64,000 bases of DNA from DDH964 sp963763205 (GTDB lineage: Bacteria > Desulfobacterota > Desulfuromonadia > Desulfuromonadales > DDH964), in NCBI GenBank assembly GCA_963763205.1, contig CAVXNQ010000021.1:62001-126000 (forward strand), written 5' to 3'. Shown one piece after another: positions 17,105 through 25,109 of the stretch (the stretch's first letter is position 1; every line of letters starts with the position of its first letter). The position numbers and the translations under genes were made by a program. The notes beneath the pieces were generated by a model that ran no database searches, had not been told where the DNA came from, and saw only the letters and a program-made list of their open reading frames with translations.

Positions 17105-18493
17105 TTAGAGGGCGTGTTTTTCCACGTATGCCTTGACGGCCGCGGTGTCGGCCGCAATCACCTCGCAACGCTTAACCCGTTCCTCGATTCCCACCAGGGA
17201 CGCCGGCCGCTCGGGATTCTTGCCGGTCGCCTGCCGGACCGCGTTGCCGAACTTGGCCGGGTGGGCGGTGGCGAGACAGACTACCGGAACCTCGCCACCG
17301 GCGAGTTCTTTGCCGGCCTTGACGCCGACCGCAGTGTGCGGATCGAGGGTATAGCCGGTGGCGGCGTGAAAGTCGCGAATGGTGGCGAGGGTCTGGTCGG
17401 TATCGACGGTGAGGGCGAGGAAGTCCTCGGCGACCCGGGTGCGCTGGGCGGCGTTGAAGGAGAGGCGGCCGCTCTGCTGAAACGCGGCCATGGCGATCTT
17501 CACTTGCTCGGGATTCTCGTCGAAGAGGAAGTAGAGGTAACGCTCGAAGTTGCTCGCGACCTGAATGTCCATCGACGGGGAGAGGGTCGCTACCACGCTG
17601 CCGACGGAGTAGTCGCCGTCGCGCACGAAGCGCGAGAGGATGTTGTTCTCGTTGGTGGCGAGGATCAGGCGCTTGATCGGCAGGCCCATGCGCTTGGCGA
17701 CGTAGCCGGCGAAGATGTCGCCGAAGTTGCCGGTCGGTACCGAGAAATAGAGTTCGCTGCAGCCGGTCTGGCGGCGGATTTCGGCCCAGGCGTGGAAGTA
17801 GTAGACCACCTGCGCGAGAACCCGCGCCCAGTTGATGGAGTTGACCGCGCCCAAGGCGTGTTTGGACTTGAAGGCGAGATCGCCGAAGATCTCCTTGACG
17901 ATGCGCTGGCCGTCGTCGAAGGTTCCCTCGATGGCCAGGTTGAAGACGTTGGCGTCAGTCACCGTGGTCATCTGCAGCTCCTGGATCGGCGAGACTTTGC
18001 CGTGGGGATGCAGGATGAAGATGTTGATATTCTGTTTGCCGCGCACGCCGTAGATCGCCGCGCTGCCGGTGTCGCCACTGGTGGCGCCGATAATGTTCAT
18101 GTGCTGGCCACGCTCGGCGAGCAGGTACTCGAAGAGGTTGCCCAGAAGCTGCAGGGCGACGTCCTTGAAGGCGAGGGTCGGACCGTGGAAGAGTTCGAGG
18201 ATGTAGACCCCGTCCTTGTGCTCCACGGGGGTCACGTCCGGATGGTCGAAGCTCGCATAGGAGCGTTCGATCAGCTCCTTCAGATCGGCCGAGGGGATGT
18301 CCGTGGCGAAGCGGGAGATGACCTGGAAGGCGAGCTCGGGGTAGGCGAGCTTGGCGAGGGCGTCGAGGTCGCCGGCGGTCAGCGCCGGGATGGACTCGGG
18401 CAGCAGCAGGCCGCCGTCGTCGGCCAGCCCCATCATCACCGCGTCCTTGAAGGAAAGGCCATGGACGCCGCCACGGGTGCTCAGGTATTTCAT
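17105..18493 (-). CDS. thrC: Threonine synthase
   Basis: Converts O-phosphohomoserine to threonine with pyridoxal phosphate. The 462-residue length fits the long bacterial form. Recognisable parts are the N-terminal MKYLSTRGG, the PLP-lysine motif HGPTLAFKDVALQ (about residues 105-117), the phosphate-binding GATSGDTGSAA, and VPTGNFGDIFAG. Start ATG 18493. It lies downstream of maeB on the same strand, but a hairpin separates the two, so each is likely its own unit. Confidence 0.97.
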   Translation of the reverse strand: MKYLSTRGGVHGLSFKDAVMMGLADDGGLLLPESIPALTAGDLDALAKLAYPELAFQVISRFATDIPSADLKELIERSYASFDHPDVTPVEHKDGVYILELFHGPTLAFKDVALQLLGNLFEYLLAERGQHMNIIGATSGDTGSAAIYGVRGKQNINIFILHPHGKVSPIQELQMTTVTDANVFNLAIEGTFDDGQRIVKEIFGDLAFKSKHALGAVNSINWARVLAQVVYYFHAWAEIRRQTGCSELYFSVPTGNFGDIFAGYVAKRMGLPIKRLILATNENNILSRFVRDGDYSVGSVVATLSPSMDIQVASNFERYLYFLFDENPEQVKIAMAAFQQSGRLSFNAAQRTRVAEDFLALTVDTDQTLATIRDFHAATGYTLDPHTAVGVKAGKELAGGEVPVVCLATAHPAKFGNAVRQATGKNPERPASLVGIEERVKRCEVIAADTAAVKAYVEKHAL

Positions 18494-18593
18494 GGACAGA
18501 TGACTCCTCTCGGCTCCGGCCGGGGGCCGGGTAGTGAGGCGCAATCTTAACAGGAAAGGGGAGGGGAGGGAAGGGGGGAATGGGAAGGTCATA

Positions 18594-18629
18594 AGCAAAA
18601 GGGGGAGCGATTCCGCTCCCCCTTTTGCT
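18594..18629 (-). terminator. Terminator hairpin after maeB
   Basis: AGCAAAAGGGGGAGC pairs perfectly with GCTCCCCCTTTTGCT around a 6-base loop. The AAAA/TTTT at the base of the stem allow termination of maeB and possibly also reading in the other direction. Confidence 0.75.
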
Positions 18630-18651
18630 GTCTTGCCGGGTTGACGATCAA

Positions 18652-20913
18652 TCAGAGTGCTGCCAATTCCTGGGCGTCGACCACCGCCACCGCGGCCATG
18701 TTGATGATGTCCGAAACGTCGTCGCCGCGCTGCAGAACGTGCACCGGCTTCTTCATCCCCATCAGGATCGGCCCGACGGTCTCGGCGCCGCCGAGCTTGT
18801 TGAGCAACTTGTAGGAGATGTTGCCCGACTGCAGGTCGGGGAAGATCAGCACGTTGGCGTCCCCTTTGAGCTTGGAGAAGGGGTACTGCAGGGCGGTCAG
18901 TTCCGGGTCGAGGGCGACGTTGGCCTGGACCTCGCCGTCGACCACCAACTCGGGCGCCCACTCCTTGACCAGGGCGGTGGCGCGCTTGACCTTGAGGGTC
19001 AAGGGGTGTTCGGCGCTGCCGAAGTTGGAGAAGGAGAGCATCGCCACCCTCGGCTCGACCTCGAACTGGCGGGCTTTTTTGGCGGTGAGGACGGCGGTCT
19101 CGGCCAGTTCCTCGGCGGTCGGCTCGATGGTCACCGTGGTGTCGGCGCAGAAGACCACCTGCTTCTTGAAGACCATCATGTAGAGACCGTGGACCTTGGA
19201 GAGCCCCTCCTGTTTGCCGATCACTTCCAGGGCCGGGCGGATGGTGTCCGGGTAGTGGTGGTTGAGGCCCGAGAGGAGGGCGTCGGCGTCGCCGTGCTGC
19301 AGCATCATCGCGCCGTAGTAGTTGCGGTTCTTCTTGATCAGCCGCTTGGCCTCGGCGCGGGTCACCCCCTTGCGCTGGCGCAGGGCGAAGAGTTCGTCGA
19401 TGTATTCGCCGCGGATATCCGAAGTGGCGGGGTCGATGACCTGCACCCCCTTGAGATCGAGACCGAGTTCCTGGATCTTGTCGGCGATCTCCTGTTCGTC
19501 GCCGAGCAGGATCGGAATGGCGATCCCCTCGTCGACCAGAACCTGGGCGGCGCGCAGGATCTTCTCCTCCTCCCCCTCGGGGAAGACCACCCGCTTGGGT
19601 GCCGCCTTGGCCTTGTTGATCAGGGTCCGCATGATCTCCTTGGAACGCCCCTGCAGCGCCTCGAGCTGCTCCTTGTAGCGGTCCATGTCGGGGATCGGCC
19701 GCCGCGCCACGCCGCTGTCCATGGCCGCCTTGGCGACCGCCGGGGCGACGTGCAGCAGCACCCGCGGATCGAAGGGTTTGGGGATCAGGTACTCGCGGCC
19801 GAAGCTGATCTCGACGTTGCCGTAGGCCTTGCGCACCGCGTCGGGGACATCCTGCTTGGCGAGACCCGCCAGCGCCAGGCAGGCCGCCATCTTCATCTCG
19901 TCGTTGATCGCCGTGGCGTGGGTGTCGAGCGCGCCGCGGAACAGGAAGGGGAAGCAGAGCACGTTGTTGACCTGGTTGGGGTAGTCGCTGCGGCCGGTAC
20001 CGACGATGACGTCCTCGCGCACCGCCTTGGCCTCGTCCGGGGTGATCTCGGGGTCGGGGTTGGCCATGGCGAAGATGATCGGGTCCTTGGCCATGGAGCG
20101 GACCATCTCCGGAGTGACCGCGCCCTTGGCGGAGACGCCGAAGAAGACGTCGGCGCCGGTCATGGCCTCTTCGAGGGTGCGGGCCTCGGTGTCGTTGGCG
20201 AGACGCGCCTTGTAGGGGTTCATCCCCTCGGGGCGCCCCTTGTAGATGACCCCCTTGGTGTCGCAGGCGTAGAGATTTTCCGGTTTCGCGCCGAGAACCA
20301 GGGCCATGTTGGCGCAGGCGATGCCGGCCGCCCCGGCGCCGTTGACGACGATCTTGACCTCCTCGATCTTTTTGCCGACCACCTCCAACGCGTTGAGCAG
20401 ACCGGCGTTGGCGATGATCGCGGTGCCGTGCTGGTCATCGTGGAAGACCGGGATGTTCATGATCTTCTTCAGCTCTTCCTCGATGTAGAAGCACTCCGGC
20501 CCCTTGATGTCCTCGAGGTTGATGCCGCCGAAGGTCGGCTCGAGCAGTTTGACGGTGCGGATGATCTCGTCCGAGTCTTTGGTGTCGAGCTCGATGTCGA
20601 AGACGTCGACGTCGGCGAAGCGCTTGAAGAGGACACCTTTTCCCTCCATGACCGGCTTGCCGGCCATGGCGCCGATGTCGCCGAGGCCGAGAACCGCGGT
20701 GCCGTTGGAAACGACCGCCACCAGGTTCCCCTTGGCGGTGTACTCGTAGGCCAGCAGCGGATTCTTCTCGATCTCCAGGCACGGCTCGGCGACCCCGGGG
20801 CTGTAAGCCAGCGACAGGTCGCGGCTGGTGGCGCAGGGCTTGGTGGTGATGACTTCGATTTTTCCCTTACGGCCCGAACTGTGGTAGTCCAGGGCGTCCT
20901 GACGTTTTGACAT
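18652..20913 (-). CDS. maeB: NADP-dependent malic enzyme, MaeB type
   Basis: Oxidative decarboxylation of malate to pyruvate with NADP, linking the TCA cycle to pyruvate. A 753-residue two-part protein: the N-terminal malic enzyme domain has SPGVAEPC, the VSNGTAVLGLGDIG loop and the NGAGAAGIA nucleotide site. The C-terminal ~320 residues are a phosphotransacetylase-like domain (from about residue 430), usually catalytically silent and proposed to sense acetyl-CoA. AGGAGG lies before ATG 20913. Monocistronic, with a good promoter upstream. With the 2-oxoacid oxidoreductase genes at 39-42 kb it points to flexible pyruvate/acetyl-CoA supply. Confidence 0.97.
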   Translation of the reverse strand: MSKRQDALDYHSSGRKGKIEVITTKPCATSRDLSLAYSPGVAEPCLEIEKNPLLAYEYTAKGNLVAVVSNGTAVLGLGDIGAMAGKPVMEGKGVLFKRFADVDVFDIELDTKDSDEIIRTVKLLEPTFGGINLEDIKGPECFYIEEELKKIMNIPVFHDDQHGTAIIANAGLLNALEVVGKKIEEVKIVVNGAGAAGIACANMALVLGAKPENLYACDTKGVIYKGRPEGMNPYKARLANDTEARTLEEAMTGADVFFGVSAKGAVTPEMVRSMAKDPIIFAMANPDPEITPDEAKAVREDVIVGTGRSDYPNQVNNVLCFPFLFRGALDTHATAINDEMKMAACLALAGLAKQDVPDAVRKAYGNVEISFGREYLIPKPFDPRVLLHVAPAVAKAAMDSGVARRPIPDMDRYKEQLEALQGRSKEIMRTLINKAKAAPKRVVFPEGEEEKILRAAQVLVDEGIAIPILLGDEQEIADKIQELGLDLKGVQVIDPATSDIRGEYIDELFALRQRKGVTRAEAKRLIKKNRNYYGAMMLQHGDADALLSGLNHHYPDTIRPALEVIGKQEGLSKVHGLYMMVFKKQVVFCADTTVTIEPTAEELAETAVLTAKKARQFEVEPRVAMLSFSNFGSAEHPLTLKVKRATALVKEWAPELVVDGEVQANVALDPELTALQYPFSKLKGDANVLIFPDLQSGNISYKLLNKLGGAETVGPILMGMKKPVHVLQRGDDVSDIINMAAVAVVDAQELAAL

Positions 20914-21415
20914 GGGGATGTTCCTCCTGTCCGGGTGATTGGTGCGGGGGCTCCCGCACCACAGCTGGGCGAGATGGTGTTCCAGTTTGGACGGATGAAA
21001 AATAGTTTGACTAAAATAATTTCTTTAAAAATTTATTGAAGATAAATTGGGAAAATAGCGCCTGACCTTTTCATTGTCAAGCGGAATGTTCTAAGGGAAA
21101 CATTGTTTCGCAAACGGTGTTCCAGGACTTAAGCAACCAGGATGCCAGGATTCAACAGTTGATAAAATACCGCCGAAAAGCGGCCCGTCAACGGAAGGGC
21201 ACCGTTATTTGTCTGGTGAGTTACCCATGGGCTGGTTCGGGGGCTGGCCGATTTTGGCCATTCCCGCGTCATTTCCGCCGCCTTTCGGGGCCCCGCGGGG
21301 GTGCAAATCCGATTGACACTCCATTGCCGCGGGGGTAAAAAGGGCGATGACCAGTAACCGTTCCGGGCTCGAGGGTGCCGGATAGCCTTTTTTCTCCGGC
21401 AAACGTGTAGATTCG
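20914..21415. other. A+T-rich divergent spacer upstream of maeB
   Basis: About 500 bases without a gene. The part from 20990 to 21060 is strikingly A+T-rich for this genome and forms the 5' leader of maeB. The rest, up to the phosphodiesterase gene, shows no RNA gene or repeat. Confidence 0.6.
21052..21080 (-). promoter_or_regulatory. maeB promoter
   Basis: On the minus strand a consensus TTGACA (-35) is separated by 17 bases from TATTTT (-10). Transcription would begin near 21045, giving a leader of about 130 nt rich in A and T before the maeB ATG. Confidence 0.7.
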
Positions 21416-21952
21416 ATGAACAACTCTCCCCACGACGCTGCCATCCTCCGGGTCGGGGTCCTCTCCGATACTCACCTGCAAGGCGTACAGGGCGGGCGGG
21501 TGATGGATCAGCTGGCGGCGCGCTATTTTCGCGATGCCGAAGTGATCCTGCACGCCGGGGACGTGGTCGATCCGGATGTCCTGCTCGGTTTGAGTGACCG
21601 CCAGCTCTTTCTGGTGCGCGGCAACCTCGATCCACCTCGGCGCAGCGTCCCCCAGCGGCGTGTCATCGAGCTCGGCGGTTTTCGCATCGGCCTGATCCAT
21701 GGTTGGGGCGCTCCCGATGGACTGCCCGACAGGGTTCTGCGGGAATTCCGCGACGAGGCGCTCGACTGCCTGGTCTTCGGTCACAGCCACTTTCCCTATT
21801 GTGAGCGCCGCGAGGGTGTCCTGCTGTTCAACCCGGGGAGCCCCACCGACCGCCGCCGGGCCCCCTGGCATTCGGTCGGCCTGCTCGAACTCGGCGCGAC
21901 CATCGAGGGGCGGATCATCAACATCGATACCGACAGCGAGGTGGAACTATGA
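21416..21952 (+). CDS. YfcE/MJ0936-type metallophosphoesterase
   Basis: A 178-residue calcineurin-like phosphodiesterase. The metal-binding blocks are in order: LSDTH (about residue 17), LHAGDVVD, VRGNLD, and GHSHFP near residue 122. Such proteins hydrolyse phosphodiesters with Mn or Ni in the cytosol; the natural substrate is unknown. It is the first gene of a tightly packed operon: its stop overlaps the ATG of the HIT gene by four bases. No clear ribosome site precedes ATG 21416, and upstream alternatives are absent. Confidence 0.88.
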   Translation: MNNSPHDAAILRVGVLSDTHLQGVQGGRVMDQLAARYFRDAEVILHAGDVVDPDVLLGLSDRQLFLVRGNLDPPRRSVPQRRVIELGGFRIGLIHGWGAPDGLPDRVLREFRDEALDCLVFGHSHFPYCERREGVLLFNPGSPTDRRRAPWHSVGLLELGATIEGRIINIDTDSEVEL

Positions 21953-22440
21953 AGCAGCTCTGGGCACCGTGGCGGATGGATTACATCCAGGGGGAATCGC
22001 CGGCCGAGGGCTGTGTCTTCTGCCTCGGCGACAAGGCGGCGGAAGACGCCTCCCGCCTGGTCCTGGCCCGGGGGGCAACGGCCTGCGTGCTGATGAACCG
22101 CTTCCCCTACAGCAACGGCCATCTGCTCATCGCTCCCTATCGGCACACCGCCGACCTGGCCGACCTCAATGAGGCGGAAGTCCTCGAGATGCACGATCTG
22201 CTACGCCGCAGCCAGCAGATCCTGGCCGCGCGGGTCGGCGCGCAGGGTTTCAATATCGGCATGAACCTCGGCCAGATTGCCGGGGCCGGCGTCACCGAGC
22301 ACCTGCACCTGCACATCGTGCCGCGCTGGAGCGGCGATACCAATTTCATGCCGGTATTCGCCGAGGTGCGGGTCATTCCGCAGCATCTCGAGGCGACCTA
22401 CGAGCTGTTGCGCACCGCCTTTGCCGGGAGGGAGTCATGA
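21949..22440 (+). CDS. HIT-domain nucleotide hydrolase/phosphorylase
   Basis: A 163-residue HIT family protein with the histidine triad HLHLHIV at about residues 120-126 and an N-terminal CVFC pair. The length and the APWRMDYIQG start resemble bacterial Ap4A-type HIT proteins. It acts on dinucleoside polyphosphates or nucleotide adducts. Its ends overlap both neighbours by four bases (ATGA), so translation is coupled. Confidence 0.92.
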   Translation: MKQLWAPWRMDYIQGESPAEGCVFCLGDKAAEDASRLVLARGATACVLMNRFPYSNGHLLIAPYRHTADLADLNEAEVLEMHDLLRRSQQILAARVGAQGFNIGMNLGQIAGAGVTEHLHLHIVPRWSGDTNFMPVFAEVRVIPQHLEATYELLRTAFAGRES

Positions 22441-22730
22441 CTATCCTGCGAAATGTCGTCGCTCTGCTGGCCCTGGGCCTGCTGCTGGTCCTGGCCCTGA
22501 CCAACGCCGCTCCGGTCAAGCTGTCGGCCTTCGGCTACCAGACCCCCGAACTGCCGTTGTTCGTCTTTTTGCTGATCTTCTTCGCCCTCGGTTACCTGCT
22601 GGCCGCTCTCGCCGGTGCCGTCCGCCAGACCACCCTGCGGCGACAGGTCGCCCGCCTGGAGCGGGAACTGGCGCGCGGCGGGCGGGGCGCTGATTCCGCG
22701 GCCGGCGGCGGGGTCGCCGGCGGCAACTGA
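22437..22730 (+). CDS. LapA-domain (DUF1049) membrane protein
   Basis: A 97-residue inner-membrane protein with two hydrophobic helices (about residues 5-24 and 38-62) and a basic, arginine-rich C-terminal tail that would face the cytosol. Lipopolysaccharide-assembly protein A-type domain. The TNAAPVKLSAFG loop between the helices is typical. Position in the operon next to ExbB/ExbD suggests an envelope role, but direct function is unknown. Confidence 0.85.
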   Translation: MTILRNVVALLALGLLLVLALTNAAPVKLSAFGYQTPELPLFVFLLIFFALGYLLAALAGAVRQTTLRRQVARLERELARGGRGADSAAGGGVAGGN

Positions 22731-22759
22731 TTCCCAACCACGAAAGGATTTAGGCGCTC

Positions 22760-23368
22760 ATGCTGGAGATTTTTCAAAAGGGCGGGCCGCTCATGTACCC
22801 GATCCTGTTCTGTTCGGTGCTGGCGCTCGCCATTTTCCTCGAACGGCTCTGGACCTTTCACCGTTTCCGCCGCGGCGCCGCCGACCTGGTTCGCGAGGTC
22901 GGCAGCCTGCTCGGCGATCAGCGGCTGGCCGAGGCGACCGCCGCCTGCCAGCGCGGCGACACGCCGCTGGGCCGGGTGCTGCTGGCGGCGCTGCGGGCCG
23001 CCGGCCGGCCCCGTACCCAGATCAAGGAAGTGACCGAAGAGGCCGGCCGGCGGGAAACGGCCCCCCTGGAGCGCTATCTCGGCCTGCTCGGCACCATCGC
23101 CTCGCTCTCGCCGCTGCTCGGGCTGCTGGGGACGGTGCTGGGAATGATCCAGGCCTTTAACGTCATCGCCACTCAGGGCGTCGGCACCCCGGCGACCCTC
23201 GGCGGCGGCATCTCCCAGGCCCTGATCACCACCGCGGCCGGCCTTGCGGTGGCCATCCCCACCATCCTCCTCCACAAATATCTTTCCGGTCGTCTCGACC
23301 GGCTGACCCTGGAGATGGAAGCCTGGTCGTTGCAGATCGTCGACCTTCTCGGCCGGGGGGAGAACTGA
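22760..23368 (+). CDS. MotA/TolQ/ExbB proton channel subunit
   Basis: A 202-residue integral membrane protein with three transmembrane helices (about residues 12-30, 112-135 and 155-175). The conserved LGLLGTVLGMIQAF and ALITTAAGLAVAIPT segments are those of the ExbB/TolQ channel, which uses the proton gradient to energise TonB- or TolA-type transport. It pairs with the ExbD-like gene four bases downstream. No tonB or tolA is adjacent, so the energised partner is elsewhere. Confidence 0.92.
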   Translation: MLEIFQKGGPLMYPILFCSVLALAIFLERLWTFHRFRRGAADLVREVGSLLGDQRLAEATAACQRGDTPLGRVLLAALRAAGRPRTQIKEVTEEAGRRETAPLERYLGLLGTIASLSPLLGLLGTVLGMIQAFNVIATQGVGTPATLGGGISQALITTAAGLAVAIPTILLHKYLSGRLDRLTLEMEAWSLQIVDLLGRGEN

Positions 23369-23371
23369 GGC

Positions 23372-23782
23372 ATGGCCTGGCTGCGCAAACGCAGGGAAGA
23401 GCCGAAGGTCGACCTGACCTCGATGGTCGACGTCGTCTTTCTGCTGCTGATCTTCTTCATGATCTCCACCACCTTTGTGGCGAATCCGGGGCTGACCATC
23501 AAACTCCCCGAGTCGGGGGCCAAACGCAGTGCCAGCGAACCGAAGGAGGTCAAGGTCTACCTCTCCGCCGCCGGGGAAATTTCCCTCGGCGATCAGCGCG
23601 TCACCCTGGCTGAACTGCGCCAGCGCCTGCAGGGGTACGGCAGCGAAGGGGCGCAGATGACGTTCGTTCTCTACGCCGATGCGCAGAGCCGCCACGGCCG
23701 GGTGGTCGAGCTGATGGACGCGGCGAGGGCCGCCGGCTTCGCCAAACTCGCGATCGCCACCGAACCCAAGGAGGAACAGTGA
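23372..23782 (+). CDS. ExbD/TolR proton-transport accessory protein
   Basis: A 136-residue protein with one N-terminal transmembrane helix (about residues 18-36) containing the proton-path aspartate in LTSMVDVVF, followed by a periplasmic domain. It forms the stator complex with the upstream ExbB-like protein. Its TGA overlaps the GTG start of the PFK gene. Confidence 0.92.
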   Translation: MAWLRKRREEPKVDLTSMVDVVFLLLIFFMISTTFVANPGLTIKLPESGAKRSASEPKEVKVYLSAAGEISLGDQRVTLAELRQRLQGYGSEGAQMTFVLYADAQSRHGRVVELMDAARAAGFAKLAIATEPKEEQ

Positions 23783-24900
23783 AGCCAAGCGATCAGGGGG
23801 GGCCTGGGCCGATGACGCGGACAATCGCCATCCTGACCGGGGGCGGGGACTGCCCTGGCCTCAACGCGGTGATCCGCGGCGTGGTGCGGGCTGCGGTCCT
23901 GCAGCGGGGGTGGCGGGTGATCGGTATCGAGGATGGTTTCGACGGCCTGGTCGGCACCCCGCGCTGGCGGGAACTCGACCTGGAGACGGTACGGGGCATT
24001 CTGCCGCGGGGCGGCACCATCCTCGGCACCAGCAACCGCGGCAACCCCTTCGCCTATCCGGTCATGGAAGCAGGCAAGCCGGTGCTGCGCGACGTTTCCG
24101 CCGAGGTGGTGGCGAACTTCCGGCAACTCGGCGCCGAGGCGTTGATTGTCGTCGGCGGCGACGGAACGCTGAAGATCGGCCTGCGCCTGGGGGAACTGGG
24201 GCTGAATGTCGTCGGGGTGCCGAAGACGATCGATAACGATCTGCGCGGGACCGACGTCACTTTCGGCTACAGTTCTGCGGTCTGGGTGGTCACCGAAGCC
24301 CTCGATCGCCTGCACTCGACGGCGGAGAGCCACCATCGGGTGATGATCGTCGAGGTCATGGGCCGCGATGCCGGCTGGATCGCCCTCGAAGCGGGGATCG
24401 CCGGATCCGCCGACGTGATCCTGGTCCCCGAGATTCCCTTTTCCTTCGATGCCGTCTGTGCCGCGATCAACCGCCGCCGGGAGCACGGCCGCCGTTATTC
24501 GATCATCGTCGTCGCCGAGGGAGCCTTCCCGGTCGCGGGTGGAAGGGTCGTGCAGCGCGAGGCCGCACAGAATTTCGGCGTCGAGCGTCTCGGCGGCATC
24601 GGCCAGGCCCTGGCGAGGCAGCTCGAAGACTGTTTCGACCTGGAAAACCGCGTGGTGGTGCTCGGCCACGTGCAGCGCGGCGGCAGTCCGACTCCTTTTG
24701 ATCGCATTCTCGGGTCGCGCTTCGGCGTCGCCGCGGTCGACCTGGTCGAAAAGGGCGAGTTCGGGCAGATGGTGGCTCTGCGCGGCAGGCAGGTGGAGTC
24801 GGTGCCGATCGCTGCCGCGGTCGGCGCTCTCAATCGCGTCGACCCGCACGGTCAGTTGTGCCGCTCGGCGGAGGCCCTGGGGATCTGCCTGGGCCGATGA
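23779..24900 (+). CDS. pfkA: 6-phosphofructokinase
   Basis: Phosphorylates fructose 6-phosphate in glycolysis. 373 residues. The GTG at 23779 is chosen because AAGGAGGAACA precedes it; an inner ATG at 23812 would give MTRTIAILTGGG. Key motifs: LTGGGDCPGLNAVI, GGDGTLKIG, PKTIDNDL, MGRDAGWIA and GHVQRGGSPTPFD. The glycine in GGDGT is the ATP-type residue, whereas lysine in PKTIDND (glycine in E. coli) is found in group III and pyrophosphate enzymes, so the phosphoryl donor is not certain. Last gene of the operon beginning with the phosphodiesterase. Confidence 0.93.
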   Translation: MKPSDQGGPGPMTRTIAILTGGGDCPGLNAVIRGVVRAAVLQRGWRVIGIEDGFDGLVGTPRWRELDLETVRGILPRGGTILGTSNRGNPFAYPVMEAGKPVLRDVSAEVVANFRQLGAEALIVVGGDGTLKIGLRLGELGLNVVGVPKTIDNDLRGTDVTFGYSSAVWVVTEALDRLHSTAESHHRVMIVEVMGRDAGWIALEAGIAGSADVILVPEIPFSFDAVCAAINRRREHGRRYSIIVVAEGAFPVAGGRVVQREAAQNFGVERLGGIGQALARQLEDCFDLENRVVVLGHVQRGGSPTPFDRILGSRFGVAAVDLVEKGEFGQMVALRGRQVESVPIAAAVGALNRVDPHGQLCRSAEALGICLGR

Positions 24901-24913
24901 TGGGCGTTTTTCC

Positions 24914-24942
24914 TTGACGACCGGGAAGCGGGTCGCTAGTGT
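24914..24942 (+). promoter_or_regulatory. Promoter of the chemoreceptor leader or a small RNA
   Basis: TTGACG and TAGTGT are separated by exactly 17 bases, 14 bases after the PFK stop codon. A short inverted repeat (GGAATT/AATTCC, 24948-24963) lies at the predicted transcription start. Confidence 0.5.
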
Positions 24943-25039
24943 AACTTGGAATTTGCCAATTCCGCGAGTTGAAGCTTGCCAGCCAGGAATGTCGCACATG
25001 GAGTCGGCATGGTGAATCACCCGCGAAAGACCTGGAACC

Positions 25040-25075
25040 AGCACTTGGAGCCATGCTCCCCAGGTGCTTTTTTTT
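25040..25075 (+). terminator. Intrinsic terminator between PFK and the chemoreceptor
   Basis: AGCACTTGG and CCAGGTGCT form a 9-bp stem followed by eight T. Because a promoter lies only about 100 bases upstream, this could end a short RNA or act as an attenuator of the next gene as well as terminate the PFK operon. Confidence 0.8.
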
Positions 25076-25109
25076 CGCCCCGGCGGAACCGTCCGGTGGG
25101 GGAGGATGG

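Noticed and set aside
18622..20910. A 761-codon plus-strand open frame over maeB
   Set aside because: Shadow of the malic enzyme gene; low-complexity translation and no homology recognised.
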